Counted from the stretch's first letter, positions 9,819 to 19,835 are shown. The stretch is DNA of 64,000 nt from Burkholderiales bacterium PBB6 (GCA_002255925.1 NKIH01000001.1:310001-374000), one strand, 5' to 3'. Program-made: numbers and translations. The notes: generated by a model not told the origin, from the sequence alone.

Positions 9819-10172
9819 ATGAAGCTGATTGTCCGGTGGTTGCTCCTTGCGGGCGCCCTGTTGCTGGTGGCGCACCTGTACCCTGGCGTGGCCGTGGCCA
9901 GCTTCGGCTCGGCCCTGATTGCCGCCGCGGTGCTCGGCCTGCTCAACACGCTGGTGCGCCCGCTGCTGGTGCTGCTGACGCTACCCGTCACGCTGCTCAC
10001 GCTCGGGCTGTTCCTGTTCGTCATCAACGCGCTGATGTTCTGGTCGGCGGCCAGCCTGCTTGATGGCCTGGCCGTCACCGGATTTGCGGCGGCGCTGATC
10101 GGCTCGCTGATCTACAGCGCCTGCGGCGTGATCATCGACGCTCTGATCGAGCGCGTGTTCCAGCGCGACTGA
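9819..10172 (+). CDS. Small four-helix membrane protein, phage-holin-like (DUF360) family
   Basis: A 117-residue inner-membrane protein with about four hydrophobic helices. The pattern GLLNTLVRPLLVLLTLPVTLLTLGLF, given here in part, is typical of the chromosomal phage holin family 4 / DUF360 proteins, which are common in bacteria and are not evidence of a prophage. ATG 9819 starts directly at the first helix and has GGGAG ten bases upstream. There are no lysis partners nearby, so a holin function is doubtful. The true role is unknown. It is convergent with the M48 protease gene. Confidence 0.8.
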   Translation: MKLIVRWLLLAGALLLVAHLYPGVAVASFGSALIAAAVLGLLNTLVRPLLVLLTLPVTLLTLGLFLFVINALMFWSAASLLDGLAVTGFAAALIGSLIYSACGVIIDALIERVFQRD

Positions 10173-10183
10173 ACCGGCGGCGT

Positions 10184-11764
10184 TCAGTCCACCCGTTCGC
10201 CGCGGGCCTCGGCCATCATCTTGCGGCGCTCGGCTTCCAGCTCTCGCAGCCGTGACTGGATGACGCTGGTCTCGACGTAATCCGAGGCCGGGTCTTCGCG
10301 GGCAATCTGCTGGGCGGTGCGGAACCGTTCCACCGCACCCAGCACATCGCCACCTGCGGCGGCCGCTTCGGCGCCCGCCCGCAAGGCGCGCAGGCGCAGC
10401 CCCTGCCCATCGGCCACCTGGGACATCATCTGCCAGGCCAGTGCGTCGTTGCGGTGCTCGACCACCCAGGTCTGCAGGTCTTCCAGGCTGCTGCGCAGCA
10501 CCGGTGTGGCGGCCGGATCACCGGTGCGTTGCCACACCAGCGCCAACTGCGCGCGGGCCAGCAGGGCGGGCCGGCTGCGGTCATCACCCAGATCAGCCAA
10601 GGCGGCAGCCAGCGTGCCGCGGGGCTTGCCTTGTTGAACGGGCAGCTCCAGCTTCAGCAGCATGAAGGCCCGCCGAGCCGCGGGTTCCTGCGCAAAGCGC
10701 TGGGTGGCCAGCGCCAGGCCGCTCTGGATGGCCGATTCGGCCTTGTCAAAGTCACGCAGCAGCATCGAGGCCAGGCCGGCCATGTACAGCTGCGCCAGGC
10801 GCGGCAAATCGGCCACCGGCGCGCCGGGGGCCGCCTGGGCCTGCAGCCGCTGCAAGGCGGTGTCGCTGCGGTCCATCAGGGCCTTGGCGCGGGCCTGCAT
10901 CAGCGCATGCCAGACCAGCGTTGGCGTGCGCGTGGCCGCGCTGCCCTGCATGCGCAGGCGGGCCTCGCTGATGCGCTCGATGGTCAGCGGGTGGCTGCGC
11001 AGATAGGGGTAGAGGTTGTTGTCATTGAGCCGCCCGTTGGCTTCGAGCTTCTCGAACATCGCGGCCATGCCACCCGGCGCAAAGCCGGCGGTGGTCATCA
11101 ACTGCAGGCCGATGCGGTCAGCCTCGCGCTCCATCTCGCGGGTGAAATTGATCTGACCCTGGATGGCCGCCGCCTGGCTGCCCATGATGACGGCCTGCGC
11201 GGCGTCGGCACTGCGGGCGCGGCTGGCCACGATCAGGCCGAGGATCATCGCGGCCATCGACGCGGTGCTCTGGCGCGCCGAGTTGGCCATGCCGCGCGCG
11301 ATGTGGCGCTGCGTCACGTGGGTCAGCTCATGGGCCAGCACCGACGCCAGCTCGTCGCTGGTGGCCGTCATGCCGATCAGCCCGAGGTTGATGCCGACGT
11401 GGCCGCCGGGCAGCGCGAAGGCATTCACGCTGCGGTCTTGCACCTGGAAGGTGTCCCAACCGTAATGGCGGTCGATGTCGGCGTCGATGTCACCGCGTGC
11501 GCGGGCGGCGGCCAGCAAGGGCTGCCACAGCGCATCGATGTATTCGCTCAAGGTCGGGTCATCGAGGAAATCGGGGTCGCGGCGCAGCTCGCGCATGATG
11601 CGCTCGCCCAGGCGCTTCTCGGCCAGGATGTCCATGTCGCCGGACACCGAATCCCCCAGCGCCGGCAATTGAACCTGGGCATGGGCGACGGGCGCGGGCC
11701 AGACGGCCCACAAGGCGGCAGCCAGTGTCAGGTGCGCCAATCGGGCGGTGGGCATGGGCGCCAT
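10184..11764 (-). CDS. Periplasmic M48 metalloprotease with TPR-like C-terminus (BepA/YfgC-like)
   Basis: About 526 residues. A Sec signal peptide (hydrophobic run [11 protein letters not shown], cleavage near AHAQ) precedes a peptidase M48 domain. The zinc motif HELTH is at about residues 145-149 of this start, and the third-ligand helix is [10 protein letters not shown]. The C-terminal half is helical and Ala/Leu/Arg-rich, like the TPR repeats of BepA, which degrades or assists assembly of outer-membrane proteins such as LptD. The active site is complete. The start is uncertain: TTG 11785 has GAGGA upstream, while ATG 11764 or 11755 gives a normal signal peptide. It is divergent from moaC. 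Confidence 0.87.
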   Translation of the reverse strand: MAPMPTARLAHLTLAAALWAVWPAPVAHAQVQLPALGDSVSGDMDILAEKRLGERIMRELRRDPDFLDDPTLSEYIDALWQPLLAAARARGDIDADIDRHYGWDTFQVQDRSVNAFALPGGHVGINLGLIGMTATSDELASVLAHELTHVTQRHIARGMANSARQSTASMAAMILGLIVASRARSADAAQAVIMGSQAAAIQGQINFTREMEREADRIGLQLMTTAGFAPGGMAAMFEKLEANGRLNDNNLYPYLRSHPLTIERISEARLRMQGSAATRTPTLVWHALMQARAKALMDRSDTALQRLQAQAAPGAPVADLPRLAQLYMAGLASMLLRDFDKAESAIQSGLALATQRFAQEPAARRAFMLLKLELPVQQGKPRGTLAAALADLGDDRSRPALLARAQLALVWQRTGDPAATPVLRSSLEDLQTWVVEHRNDALAWQMMSQVADGQGLRLRALRAGAEAAAAGGDVLGAVERFRTAQQIAREDPASDYVETSVIQSRLRELEAERRKMMAEARGERVD

Positions 11765-11888
11765 CGGGGGCTTGGAAAACGTCAAAGCGAGCCATCCTCG
11801 AATCGGTTCGGCCCGGTCTGACCCGGGCCGGCTGCGAAAGTTCGCCCGCTATCATGGCACCGACTTGTTTCGACCGGATTGCCGCTGC

Positions 11889-12368
11889 ATGAGCCAACCC
11901 CTCACCCACTTCGACGCCCAAGGCCAGGCCCACATGGTGGACGTGGCTGCCAAGGCGGAAACGCACCGCGTGGCGCGCGCCATCGGCACCATCCGCATGC
12001 TGCCCGCCACCTTCGCCTTGATTGCCGGAGGTCAGGCCAAGAAGGGCGATGTGATCGGCATTGCCCGCATCGCCGCCATCCAGGCCGCCAAGCGCACGGC
12101 CGATCTGATTCCCCTGTGCCACCCGCTGCCGCTGACCCGCGTCGCGGTGGAGTTCACGCTCGATGAGGCGGGCAGCGCCGTGCACATCATGGTGACGGCC
12201 GAAACGCTGGGCCGTACCGGCGTTGAAATGGAAGCCCTGACCGCGGTGCAGGTCGGCCTGCTCACGGTCTACGATATGTGCAAGGCTGTCGACCGCGGCA
12301 TGACCATGGGCGACATCCGCGTGGTGGAGAAGCAGGGCGGGAAGTCAGGGCACTGGGTGGCTGACTGA
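11889..12368 (+). CDS. moaC: Cyclic pyranopterin monophosphate synthase
   Basis: Molybdenum-cofactor biosynthesis enzyme of 159 residues, a normal length. With MoaA it converts GTP to cyclic pyranopterin monophosphate. Family blocks are clear: [10 protein letters not shown] near the start, [12 protein letters not shown] with the active-site histidine region, and [19 protein letters not shown] with the conserved aspartate and lysine. The start is the ATG before SQPLTHFD; an upstream in-frame extension would cross the divergent promoter region. A TATCAT at 11850-11855 may be the -10 box. No other moa genes are in the window. Confidence 0.95.
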   Translation: MSQPLTHFDAQGQAHMVDVAAKAETHRVARAIGTIRMLPATFALIAGGQAKKGDVIGIARIAAIQAAKRTADLIPLCHPLPLTRVAVEFTLDEAGSAVHIMVTAETLGRTGVEMEALTAVQVGLLTVYDMCKAVDRGMTMGDIRVVEKQGGKSGHWVAD

Positions 12369-12390
12369 GCCCTCAAGCCCGCGCAAGTCC

Positions 12391-14202
12391 TCAGCGGGTG
12401 AAGTTGCGCCAGCTGATGTTGCCACTGCCTTTGCCGCTGGCGGGCTCACACTGGAACGGACGCGGTTGCCGCTCCGCGTCATCGCATTCAGCCAGAAAGC
12501 TGGCAGCGGCAGGGTTGCGGAACTCGCGCAGCCGGTCGACCAGGTAGCGGGCTTCGTCGACCCGGCCGGCATCCGCCAGCGCGCGCGCCCAGGCGATCAT
12601 CAAACGGGTGTCGAGCAAGGCGTGCGTGGTGGTCTGGAAGGCCGCCAGCGCCTGCGCAGGCGGCTCGGTGGTGGTGGCGGCTGCGTAGTCGGCATGGTGG
12701 CCGTAAAACACGCTGTCGTGGCCTTGCTGGATGCGCGTGGCCAAGGGCAGGGCGCTGCCGCCCGGCGCGTAGATGACCACCACGCGGCTGTAGTCCCAGC
12801 CCGCAAACAGGGTGCCCACCAGAATCAATCCACCGGCCACCATGGGCCAATGGCTGGCAGCGCTGTCGCTGGAGCCAGTGTCTGGTTCAGCCGGGCGCAG
12901 CGCATGCCCCCAGGCCCAGGCCGTGGGCAGCAGGAAATAGGCGTACCAGAGCGGGTACTCCAGCAGGCTGTGCACACCGGCCAGCAGCACGATCATGAAG
13001 GCCGCGCGCTGCCCGGCCGCATTCGGGCCAGTGGCCTGCATGCTGCGCACCAGCGCCTGCCACAGGGCCCACAGCATCAACCCCGTCACCAGCGCTGCCA
13101 GCGGCAGGCCCAGCTCCACCAGGAACTGCAGCAGCACGTTGTGGGTGTGGTCGAAGAACGCCACCGGGCGGCCGGGGAGGGGCGTCAGGCTCCAGGCGAA
13201 GTTGAATTCACCAAACCCCACGCCCGTCCAGGGCTGCGCCTTCACCAGCGACCACGCATTGGCCCAGATGCCGAAGCGCGATGAGGACAGGTCAGCCTCG
13301 CCGAGGCGGGCCTCGCCGCCGAAGGTGTGCTGTGTGGCATGCGCCCAGGCGGCCAGCAGTGCCCAGCCGATGACGTAGACCACCGGGGCGCTCAGCAGGG
13401 CGATGCGCACGCGGCCGCGCAGGCGCTTGTCCACCGCGCCCCACAGGCCGAGCATCAGCACCCCCAGCACGCCGGTCCGGCTGGCCGTGAGCACCACCGC
13501 CAGCACCATCAGCGTGGCGAGGGTGGCCAGCACGGCGTCGTGCAGGCGCAGCCCGGAAGCGCGCCGCGCCTGGGCCAGCGGCACCAGCGCCATCAGCGAC
13601 CACAGCAGCAGCGTGCTGAGGTGGTTGGGCTGACGCAGATTGCCGACGGCCCGGCCGACCAGGCCGGAGCGCGCGATGAATTCGCCGTCGGGCCAGCCCG
13701 GCGCAAAGACCTGAATGACGGCGATGACGGCGCTCAGCACGCCTGCCACCAGCAAGCCGATCCAAAGGGGTTCGGCCGTGTCGGATGCGTCTGGGACGTC
13801 AGGCCCGGCCGCGCACTGGGCATAGGCCACCAGCACCGCCGCACATGCCAGGCTGGCCAGCGCCGAGAGCGCCAGCGAGGACGGCAGGCTGGCCGACCAG
13901 GACCACACCACGGCGGCCATCAGCAACGCCAGCATGCCCAGCAGGGCAGCCGCAGGTCGCGCGGCCCGCAATGCGTGGCCGTTGCTGGGCACCAGCCACA
14001 GCAAGGCGCCCCAGCCTGCCACCGCCAGCAACTGGTTCAGTACCGTGGATGACGGGCTGAGGTTGAAGGCCAGCAGCACCGGCAACGCCATGGCGAGCAG
14101 ACCGCCCGCGAACAGCGACGGTGACGTTTCAGGCGTTGGGTGTGACATGGCGGAGCGACTCGAGAAGGCGCCGGCATTATCGGGCGCTCGCCACCGCGTC
14201 AT
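12391..14202 (-). CDS. PglL/Wzy-type O-oligosaccharyltransferase (O-antigen ligase family)
   Basis: Multi-pass inner-membrane protein of up to 603 residues with 10 or more hydrophobic segments. The Wzy_C core is marked by [20 protein letters not shown]. The later motif [15 protein letters not shown] is, to my knowledge, characteristic of PglL/PilO protein O-oligosaccharyltransferases rather than LPS ligases. A soluble helical C-terminus of about 130 residues follows, as in PglL. The expected reaction is transfer of a polyprenyl-linked glycan to pilin or other exported proteins in the periplasm. ATG 14202 overlaps the upstream stop by ATGA; ATG 14148, just before the first helix, is the alternative. 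It is last in a four-gene operon close to three pilin genes. Confidence 0.82.
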   Translation of the reverse strand: MTRWRAPDNAGAFSSRSAMSHPTPETSPSLFAGGLLAMALPVLLAFNLSPSSTVLNQLLAVAGWGALLWLVPSNGHALRAARPAAALLGMLALLMAAVVWSWSASLPSSLALSALASLACAAVLVAYAQCAAGPDVPDASDTAEPLWIGLLVAGVLSAVIAVIQVFAPGWPDGEFIARSGLVGRAVGNLRQPNHLSTLLLWSLMALVPLAQARRASGLRLHDAVLATLATLMVLAVVLTASRTGVLGVLMLGLWGAVDKRLRGRVRIALLSAPVVYVIGWALLAAWAHATQHTFGGEARLGEADLSSSRFGIWANAWSLVKAQPWTGVGFGEFNFAWSLTPLPGRPVAFFDHTHNVLLQFLVELGLPLAALVTGLMLWALWQALVRSMQATGPNAAGQRAAFMIVLLAGVHSLLEYPLWYAYFLLPTAWAWGHALRPAEPDTGSSDSAASHWPMVAGGLILVGTLFAGWDYSRVVVIYAPGGSALPLATRIQQGHDSVFYGHHADYAAATTTEPPAQALAAFQTTTHALLDTRLMIAWARALADAGRVDEARYLVDRLREFRNPAAASFLAECDDAERQPRPFQCEPASGKGSGNISWRNFTR

Positions 14203-15773
14203 TTCTCTTCGTCTTCGTGGTACTCGTCGTCGACGTTGATGGCCCAGATCGGCGCCTTGTCGCTGCGGCCGGAGACGATGGCGTCGACCGCGGCCTTGGC
14301 TGACAACATGGAGTGATCCTGGTTGTTGTAGCGGTGCATGCCGTTGCGGCCGATCAGGAACAGGTTGCTCAGGTCATCCAGTGCGGCCTGCAGCTTCGGG
14401 AACTCCGCATAAGCGCTGCCGAAGTAGCCCGGGTAGGCCTTGGGCATGCGGATGACGGTGGCGTCCAGGGCATCTTCCGGATGGGCCATGCCGATCTGCT
14501 GCATTTCCTTCAGCGCGAGGGCCTTGAGGGCCTCGTCGCTCATCGCCCACAGGTCGTCGTCGTCCTTGGCGAAGAACTCCAGCCCGACCCACACGGTGTT
14601 CGGGTCGGCCACCAGGTGCGGGCTCCAGTTGTTGAAGATCTGCAGACGACCGACCTTCACGCCCGGCTCTTGGATATAGATCCAGTTGTCGGGCACGAGG
14701 TGGGTGCGCGGGTGGATCGAGGCCTTGGTCGGGTGCAGCTTGCGGTACAGCACGCCCACGGTGATGAAGTCGCGGTACAGCAGGTTCGCGCCGATGTCCG
14801 TCACCTCGGCCGGCAGGGCCGGTTGCAGGGCGAGCGTCAGCTCTTTCACCGGCATCGTCGAGATGACGTGATCGGCTTGCAGGTGCTGCGTGCTGCCGTC
14901 AGGCCGCTGGAAGCTCACGCCGGTGATGCGGCGATCGCTGCGGTGCAGGCCGGTCACACGCGCGTCGCGGATCAGCTGGCCGCCTTCGCGCTCGTAGCGG
15001 CGGGCCACCGTTTCCCACATCTGGCCGGGGCCGAACTTCGGATACAGGAAGTGTTCGATCAGCGAGGTCTGCTCGGCGGCGGCATCGCGCTTGAAGCCCT
15101 TGCGCACGGCATGCGCAATCATCTTCGTCACCGACAGGCTCTTCACGCGCTGCGCGCCCCAGGCCGCGCTGATTTCATTGCACGGCACGCCCCAGACCTT
15201 CTCGGTGTATTCCTTGAAGAACTGCAGGTAGAGCTGCTTGCCGAAGCGGTTGATGAAGAAGTCCTCGAGCGAGGTTTCCGGCGTGATCGGCGACATGGCC
15301 GAGGCCACATAGCTGGCGCCGAACTTCACGCACTTCACCGGGCCGAGCTTGCGCGCGGTGTCGAAACCGGGCTTGAGCGGATAGTCGAAAAACTGACCGC
15401 CAAACAAGATGCGCGACAAGCGGTTGCGCACCAGCATCACGTCGGCATCGCTCTCGCTGGCCGTGATTTCATTGGCCCCCAGCAGGCGGTGTGCGCCCTG
15501 GTAGCCAAGGCGGAACTCCGACTCCGTCACCCGCGGCTCGGGCAGCGCGATGGGCAGGCTGTCGCGCCACCAGTCCATCACCCAGTCCGACTTCGAGAAA
15601 AAGCGATGGCCGCCGATGTCGATCCGGTTGCCCTTGTAGTTGACGGTTTTCGACAGGCCGCCGATGTCGGCACTGGCCTCCAGCACGGTGATCTGGGAAA
15701 CGCCAGCGCGCTGCAATTCGCGCGCTGCGGTCAGGCCGGCCGGGCCGGCGCCGATGATGATGACTTGGGTCAT
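14199..15773 (-). CDS. FAD-dependent oxidoreductase, UDP-galactopyranose mutase-like
   Basis: About 524 residues. The N-terminal Rossmann FAD site is [21 protein letters not shown], followed by E-x-S-A-D-I-G-G-L and the GGHRFFSK segment seen in UDP-galactopyranose mutase and protoporphyrinogen oxidase-like proteins of polysaccharide clusters. The C-terminal FAD contact is [16 protein letters not shown]. The likely role is modification of a sugar nucleotide or lipid-linked sugar in this glycan operon; the exact reaction is unknown. ATG 15773 overlaps the GtrA gene stop by ATGA; upstream in-frame codons are not protein-like. Confidence 0.85.
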   Translation of the reverse strand: MTQVIIIGAGPAGLTAARELQRAGVSQITVLEASADIGGLSKTVNYKGNRIDIGGHRFFSKSDWVMDWWRDSLPIALPEPRVTESEFRLGYQGAHRLLGANEITASESDADVMLVRNRLSRILFGGQFFDYPLKPGFDTARKLGPVKCVKFGASYVASAMSPITPETSLEDFFINRFGKQLYLQFFKEYTEKVWGVPCNEISAAWGAQRVKSLSVTKMIAHAVRKGFKRDAAAEQTSLIEHFLYPKFGPGQMWETVARRYEREGGQLIRDARVTGLHRSDRRITGVSFQRPDGSTQHLQADHVISTMPVKELTLALQPALPAEVTDIGANLLYRDFITVGVLYRKLHPTKASIHPRTHLVPDNWIYIQEPGVKVGRLQIFNNWSPHLVADPNTVWVGLEFFAKDDDDLWAMSDEALKALALKEMQQIGMAHPEDALDATVIRMPKAYPGYFGSAYAEFPKLQAALDDLSNLFLIGRNGMHRYNNQDHSMLSAKAAVDAIVSGRSDKAPIWAINVDDEYHEDEEK

Positions 15774-16267
15774 GGATGTGAAGGATGGCGGTGACGCTGC
15801 ATGAACAAGGCCACGCGACGAGCACTGAAATTGACGATGAAGCTGGTCCCGGCTGCCAGCACCTTGGCCAGCAGATACGGGGTATGAAGCGCCTCGGTGG
15901 CGCCCCACATGACCAATAGATTGACCCCGAGGCCCAGCAGACCGAGCAGCGCAAACACGCCCAGTCCAGCCAGCCAGGATGTGAAGGCGCGGTGCTTGAA
16001 CACCCAGCGCACGCTGATGAAAAACGCGACGAAGGTGCCGAGCAGGTAGGCGGCCGTGGCAGCCCACAGGTAGTGCCAGCCGGCGCGCTCGACCAGCAGC
16101 GTCAGCGTGAGCATGTCTACCGCCAGGGCCGCGGCGCTGGCCACCAGGTAGCGCGCGGCTTCACCCAGCAGGGGCTGCAGTCGCTGGATCGACAGGCGCT
16201 TGCCCGCAGCGGCCGATCGGCCGGCGTCGGGCGTTTCTGCTGGCAGGGAGGGGCTGAAGGCGCTCAT
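15770..16267 (-). CDS. GtrA-family membrane protein (polyprenyl-sugar flippase-like)
   Basis: A 165-residue protein with four predicted helices. The GtrA pattern is visible in [18 protein letters not shown], then [16 protein letters not shown] and, near the end, [15 protein letters not shown]. Proteins of this family are thought to translocate undecaprenyl-phosphate-linked sugars across the inner membrane. ATG 16267 overlaps the upstream membrane-protein stop by ATGA, and the stop overlaps the flavoprotein start in the same way. A GtrB-type glycosyltransferase is missing in this operon; the only one in the window is in the 50-52 kb fusion gene. Confidence 0.88.
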   Translation of the reverse strand: MSAFSPSLPAETPDAGRSAAAGKRLSIQRLQPLLGEAARYLVASAAALAVDMLTLTLLVERAGWHYLWAATAAYLLGTFVAFFISVRWVFKHRAFTSWLAGLGVFALLGLLGLGVNLLVMWGATEALHTPYLLAKVLAAGTSFIVNFSARRVALFMQRHRHPSHP

Positions 16268-18144
16268 GACTTTCCTGAGGTCCGCAGTACGCGGCAATCA
16301 AAAATCGAGATCGGCGGCTTGCCTGGTCGGCGGAAGACCTTGGTCGCCCCGGCGCGCTCGTGGTCGAGCAGCAGCACGTCCAGGGCTTCATCAGCGCAGG
16401 CGCGCACGATGTCGTCATAGCCGGCCGAGCGGCCTTTTTCGCTCTGCCGGAGTGAGGTGTCTTGCCCGGTGCCGAGGTGGTGCTGATCCAGCCAGTTCAG
16501 CCGGCGTGTCAGCTCCATGGCGGTGGGGCGGTCAAACAAGGCGCCTGCGGTTTGCGGCGACGTGGCGTAGGCCGGATGGCCGAGAAGAATCCACACCAGC
16601 GGCAGGTTGTTGTCCCAGTGCACGGTGGCGTTGGCTGGAATTTCCTGACGCAGTGCGGCTTCCCATTCGGGGTCATGGTCGAGTTTGACCTGGGCCTGGT
16701 GAAGCCAGAACCCCAGCCCGGTCGATGCCAGGGCCAGGCCCAAAACGGCGCCAACACGCGCAGGCAGGCGGTCCTTGAACACAGTTCGCAGCAACCACAG
16801 CAGCGCCAGTCCCAAGCCGATCGTCAATGCGGGCTCGGACGCCGACGCGGTGACAAGCGGGTGCGGGTCGTTCCACAGCAGCTTGTAGGCCACGGCGTTG
16901 AATTCAATCCGGGCCAGTCGCGTGACCACGGTGATCGCCAGAACGCCATAAGCCAGCCAGGGCGCCAGGCCCAGCGTCGGCCCGAGGCGCTTTTCAAGCC
17001 AGGTGTTCACGGCGGGCAGGTTGGCCAGTGCGAGGGCGCAAGCGGCCATGGCCAGGCAACTCCACAGGTCGGTCATCAGCGCAGCCAGCGTGAGTGCGAC
17101 CACCATGCGGTCCACCGGGCGCCAGGTATGCACGTCGGCCATCGCCTTGACGATGAAGATGGGCGCCAGCACCTGCGCCAGCCACCAACCGCGAACCAGT
17201 TGCAGCTTGACCAGCAACACGTTGTGGAAGAGCGCGCCGACGGCGAAGAAGCCCAGCAAGACCACGGTGCCTGCAATGCCGGCCCAGGCCGTGCGTTGGG
17301 CTGCAGGGTCATCACCCAGGCGTCGCGTGGCATGCAGCCACAAGGCCAGCCAGGCGGCAACCTTGGCCACCATGTCGGCGTCCCAGGGGTAGATGGTGGC
17401 GATCGAGTTCCGGGTGCGGACAATCTCCCACCAAGCGTCGTCGTAAGCGGCGAAGACATGGGCAAACGGCCCCAGACCGAGCGCGCAGAGCAATGCGACG
17501 GACAAGGCGCCTGCGGCCATCACGATCAGACGCCACCGGCCAGGCAGCGCAAACACGTTGAGTACCAGGCCCGCCAGGCCCATCAGCGGGTGAATGGTGC
17601 AGCTCAGCAGCGAGCCGGCCAGCGCCAGCCACGGCCGGCCGTGCAACTGTGCAGCGATCGATAGCATCACCACCGCTTCGGCCCAATGGCGGGGGGTGGT
17701 GAAGGACTCGCCGTAGGACAGGATGCGCTGCGGGTCGTACGCGGTGGGCAGTGCCAGCACCAGTGCGAAGGCCAGCACCCAGCGGGGCTGCTGCTGGAGG
17801 GCGGCACGGCACATCACCGCCAGCGCAACCAGCCAGACCAGCTTGGCGCTGATGGTCAGAATCAGCGCCGCCGTGTGAATGTCGGTGTGGCCCAGCAGCG
17901 CGTCGAACACATGCGGATAGAGCGTGAAATTGCCCTGGCTGCCAGTGCCGAAGAAGGGGTCGTGCTGCAGGCCGGGAAAGACGCTTCTGCGCAGGGCGTC
18001 GCCCGCGTAATACAACGCGTCATGGCCCAGGCCCATGTAAGGGGCTCCGAGCCACCAGCTGCCGATGAGCAGGCCCGCGAGCATCCAGAGTGCCGCAGGG
18101 CTGAGCCAGCGCGGGCTGGCGCGCTGGTTGAGAGCTTGAATCAA
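16264..18144 (-). CDS. Large multi-pass membrane protein, GT-C-like, function unknown
   Basis: A 626-residue integral membrane protein with roughly 12 hydrophobic segments. After the first helix comes a loop with acidic and aromatic residues (GLGHDALYYAGDALRR), followed later by TLYPHVFDALLG and PHRWAEAV-like and TIHPLMG motifs. An acidic residue in the first periplasmic loop fits the GT-C glycosyltransferase layout, but I do not recognise a named family. It is the first gene of the operon that continues with GtrA, the flavoprotein and the PglL-like ligase. It could attach or extend the lipid-linked sugar; that is inference from context. Confidence 0.7.
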   Translation of the reverse strand: MIQALNQRASPRWLSPAALWMLAGLLIGSWWLGAPYMGLGHDALYYAGDALRRSVFPGLQHDPFFGTGSQGNFTLYPHVFDALLGHTDIHTAALILTISAKLVWLVALAVMCRAALQQQPRWVLAFALVLALPTAYDPQRILSYGESFTTPRHWAEAVVMLSIAAQLHGRPWLALAGSLLSCTIHPLMGLAGLVLNVFALPGRWRLIVMAAGALSVALLCALGLGPFAHVFAAYDDAWWEIVRTRNSIATIYPWDADMVAKVAAWLALWLHATRRLGDDPAAQRTAWAGIAGTVVLLGFFAVGALFHNVLLVKLQLVRGWWLAQVLAPIFIVKAMADVHTWRPVDRMVVALTLAALMTDLWSCLAMAACALALANLPAVNTWLEKRLGPTLGLAPWLAYGVLAITVVTRLARIEFNAVAYKLLWNDPHPLVTASASEPALTIGLGLALLWLLRTVFKDRLPARVGAVLGLALASTGLGFWLHQAQVKLDHDPEWEAALRQEIPANATVHWDNNLPLVWILLGHPAYATSPQTAGALFDRPTAMELTRRLNWLDQHHLGTGQDTSLRQSEKGRSAGYDDIVRACADEALDVLLLDHERAGATKVFRRPGKPPISIFDCRVLRTSGKS

Positions 18145-18156
18145 GGTGTGGACGGA

Positions 18157-18600
18157 TCAGGTGCCGCTGCAGGTCTTGGGCAGGTACTTCTGGGCCGCAG
18201 TGGACGAGCAGGCGAAATTGAAGGCGGTACCGGTGGCTGCAAGCGTGGGCGGTGTGAAGGTCACTGTCTTGCCAGCCACCGCTGCATTGACCGTGCCAGC
18301 CACACCCATGGTGACCGTGATGACGCCGGTGTCAGCCGCAACAGCCGCAGTGCCGTACTTGCCAGTGATCGCCAGGCTGGCGGCCGACGGGTTGGTGCTG
18401 GCGCCGGGGTAGATGCCGTTGGTCTGACCGTATTCCGAGACGGTGACGCGGGTGCCATCCACCGAGGTGAAGGCCTCTGACATCTGCGAGCGGGCGATGT
18501 AGTCCTGGTAAGCCGGCAAGGCCACGGCGGCCAGGATGCCGATGATGGCCACCACGATCATCAACTCGATCAGCGTGAAACCTTGTTGCGCGGTTTTCAT
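18157..18600 (-). CDS. Type IVa pilin, copy 1
   Basis: A 147-residue prepilin. A short leader ends QQG, then mature Phe1 begins [19 protein letters not shown], so PilD-type cleavage and N-methylation are expected; Glu5 is present. Two C-terminal cysteines (FACSS and KTCSGT) should close the D-region disulfide. It is the most divergent of the three tandem copies. It has a good ribosome-binding site (AGGGAG), but it lies downstream of copy 2's terminator, and I see no sigma-54-like promoter in its 124-base leader. It may be poorly expressed or a reserve copy. The unknown-membrane-protein operon starts 12 bases after its stop. Confidence 0.93.
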   Translation of the reverse strand: MKTAQQGFTLIELMIVVAIIGILAAVALPAYQDYIARSQMSEAFTSVDGTRVTVSEYGQTNGIYPGASTNPSAASLAITGKYGTAAVAADTGVITVTMGVAGTVNAAVAGKTVTFTPPTLAATGTAFNFACSSTAAQKYLPKTCSGT

Positions 18601-18666
18601 GGCGTGCTCCCTTGAGGTGTCTGGATGCGTCCGGGCACTACAACCGGTAACGATTGGCCGTCGGAC

Positions 18667-18703
18667 AAAAAAAGGGCGGCGAAGCCCACAGGCTGCGCCG
18701 CCC
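18667..18703 (-). terminator. Rho-independent terminator after pilin copy 2
   Basis: On the minus strand the sequence GGGCGGCG pairs with CGCCGCCC, with a further AGCC/GGCT inner stem, and is followed directly by seven T residues. It lies 22 bases past the stop of pilin copy 2 and before pilin copy 1, so it should insulate copy 1 from the strong pilin promoter. Confidence 0.88.
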
Positions 18704-18724
18704 TTCTTCAGATGCTGCGGGCTA

Positions 18725-19171
18725 TCAGGTGCCGCTGCACGACTTCGGCAGGAACTTCTGGGCCAAGTTGCCAGAAGAGCAAGCGAAGGTCAGCGTGGTG
18801 CCCACGGCGGTCAGGACCGGCGGGGTGAAGGTGATGGTCTTGGTCGCGACGGCAGCATTGACGGTGCCGGCGGCGCCCATCGTGACGGTGATCACGCCGG
18901 TCGAGGCGGTGACGGCAGCCGAGCTGTACTTGCCAGCAACAGCCAGGTCGCTGACCGACGGCTTGGTCGAAGCGTCAGGGTATGCGCCGTTGGTTTGGCC
19001 GTATTCAGCGATGGCGGTCTTGGCGCCTTCGACCGAGGTGAAGGCTTCCGACACTTGCGAGCGGGCGATGTAGTCTTGGTAAGCCGGCAGGGCCACGGCA
19101 GCCAGGATGCCGATGATCGCCACGACGATCATCAGTTCGATCAGGGTGAAACCTTGTTGGACGCGCTTCAT
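18725..19171 (-). CDS. Type IVa pilin, copy 2
   Basis: A 148-residue prepilin with leader MKRVQQG and mature start [14 protein letters not shown]. It differs from copy 3 at eight positions by my count; four of these cluster at residues about 59-68 ([10 protein letters not shown] versus [10 protein letters not shown]), an exposed region just after the alpha-1 helix. The disulfide cysteines are present. The ribosome-binding site is TGGAG. It has its own sigma-54-like promoter about 80 bases upstream and its own terminator, so it is an independent unit. It is likely a major pilin subunit for twitching, adhesion or DNA uptake. Confidence 0.95.
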   Translation of the reverse strand: MKRVQQGFTLIELMIVVAIIGILAAVALPAYQDYIARSQVSEAFTSVEGAKTAIAEYGQTNGAYPDASTKPSVSDLAVAGKYSSAAVTASTGVITVTMGAAGTVNAAVATKTITFTPPVLTAVGTTLTFACSSGNLAQKFLPKSCSGT

Positions 19172-19249
19172 ATTGGACTCCAGTAAAAATCCGGGTGGGG
19201 GGGGAAGAAGTGAACCTGGGGGGTTCTGAATTTGATGCCTAGGTAACCA

Positions 19250-19265
19250 AGCGATTGCTGTGCCA
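19250..19265 (-). promoter_or_regulatory. Sigma-54-like promoter of pilin copy 2
   Basis: The minus strand reads TGGCACAGCAATCGCT. The -24 element TGGCAC is perfect and GG is followed after exactly ten bases by the -12 GC; the -12 element TCGCT deviates by one base from TTGCW. The predicted leader is about 68 bases. PilA genes of many proteobacteria are sigma-54/PilR-dependent, and the same arrangement is present before pilin copy 3. Confidence 0.72.
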
Positions 19266-19305
19266 GCTTTTTGGCGCCTGTTTCCTGTGACTTCTGCACT
19301 TTCCC

Positions 19306-19372
19306 TGACAAAAATGGGCGGGAAAGTCTGTCAATTCGTGTCAGTGGCGCAGTGATCTGACAAAAATTGTCA
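19306..19372 (-). promoter_or_regulatory. Cluster of TGTCA/TGACA elements, candidate PilR enhancer sites
   Basis: Five TGTCA or TGACA pentamers occur in 67 bases (19306, 19329, 19339, 19358, 19368), including the perfect palindrome CTGACAAAAATTGTCAG. The cluster begins some 40 bases upstream of the -24 element of pilin copy 2, where an activator of sigma-54 would bind. PilR in Pseudomonas recognises TGTC-type repeats. Similar elements (TGACA at 19987 and 20028) lie before the copy 3 promoter. Confidence 0.5.
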
Positions 19373-19388
19373 GGTCATCCTTGAGCTA

Positions 19389-19835
19389 TCAGGTGCCGCT
19401 GCACGACTTCGGCAGGAACTTCTGGGCCAGATTGCCAGAAGCGCAAGCGAAGGTCAGCGTGTTGCCCACGGCGGTCAGCACCGGCGGCGTGAAAGTGATG
19501 GTCTTGCCAGCGACAGCGGCGTTGACGGTGCCGGCGGCGCCCATGGTGACGGTGATCACGCCGGTCGAGGCGGTGACGGCAGCCGAGCTGTACTTGCCAG
19601 CAACTGCCAGGTCGCTGACCGATGGCTTGGTGGCTGCGGTCGGGTAGATGCCGTTCACTTGGCCATATTCGGCGATGGCGGTCTTGGCGCCTTCAACCGA
19701 AGTGAAGGCTTCCGACACTTGCGAGCGGGCGATGTAATCCTGGTAGGCCGGCAGGGCCACGGCAGCCAGGATGCCGATGATCGCCACGACGATCATCAAC
19801 TCGATCAGGGTGAAACCTTGTTGAATACGCTTCAT
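19389..19835 (-). CDS. Type IVa pilin, copy 3
   Basis: A 148-residue prepilin with leader MKRIQQG then [14 protein letters not shown], Glu5, and two C-terminal cysteines for the D-loop disulfide. It is about 95 percent identical to copy 2 by eye. The start follows CTGGAG by a good spacing; an in-frame extension to 19901 runs through the promoter leader and is rejected. A sigma-54-like promoter lies at 19920-19935. It is the first of the array in transcription order, directly downstream of the cyclic-nucleotide phosphodiesterase gene. Confidence 0.95.
   Translation of the reverse strand: MKRIQQGFTLIELMIVVAIIGILAAVALPAYQDYIARSQVSEAFTSVEGAKTAIAEYGQVNGIYPTAATKPSVSDLAVAGKYSSAAVTASTGVITVTMGAAGTVNAAVAGKTITFTPPVLTAVGNTLTFACASGNLAQKFLPKSCSGT

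Larger units (their letters stand above)
18725..19835 (-). repeat. Tandem duplication of pilin genes (units 18725-19171 and 19389-19835)
   Basis: Two coding units of equal length, 447 bases each, repeat with an offset of 664 bases and are nearly identical, including the bases around and past the stop codon (TATCAGGTGCCGCTGCA at both). The 5' leaders between them differ. This is a recent duplication or a pair kept alike by gene conversion. The third pilin gene (18157-18600) is an older relative of the same array. Confidence 0.85.

Noticed and set aside
9504-9875. A minus-strand frame of 123 codons upstream of the SWIB gene
   Set aside because: No ribosome-binding site, no recognisable motif, and it overlaps the start of the holin-like gene and the expected promoters.
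9819-10172. Prophage remnant suggested by a holin-like protein
   Set aside because: No lysin, integrase, tail or attachment site nearby; DUF360 proteins are ordinary chromosomal membrane proteins.
18601-18724. A sigma-54-like promoter for pilin copy 1
   Set aside because: No TGGCAC-N5-TTGC-like pair with GG and GC ten bases apart could be found in the leader.
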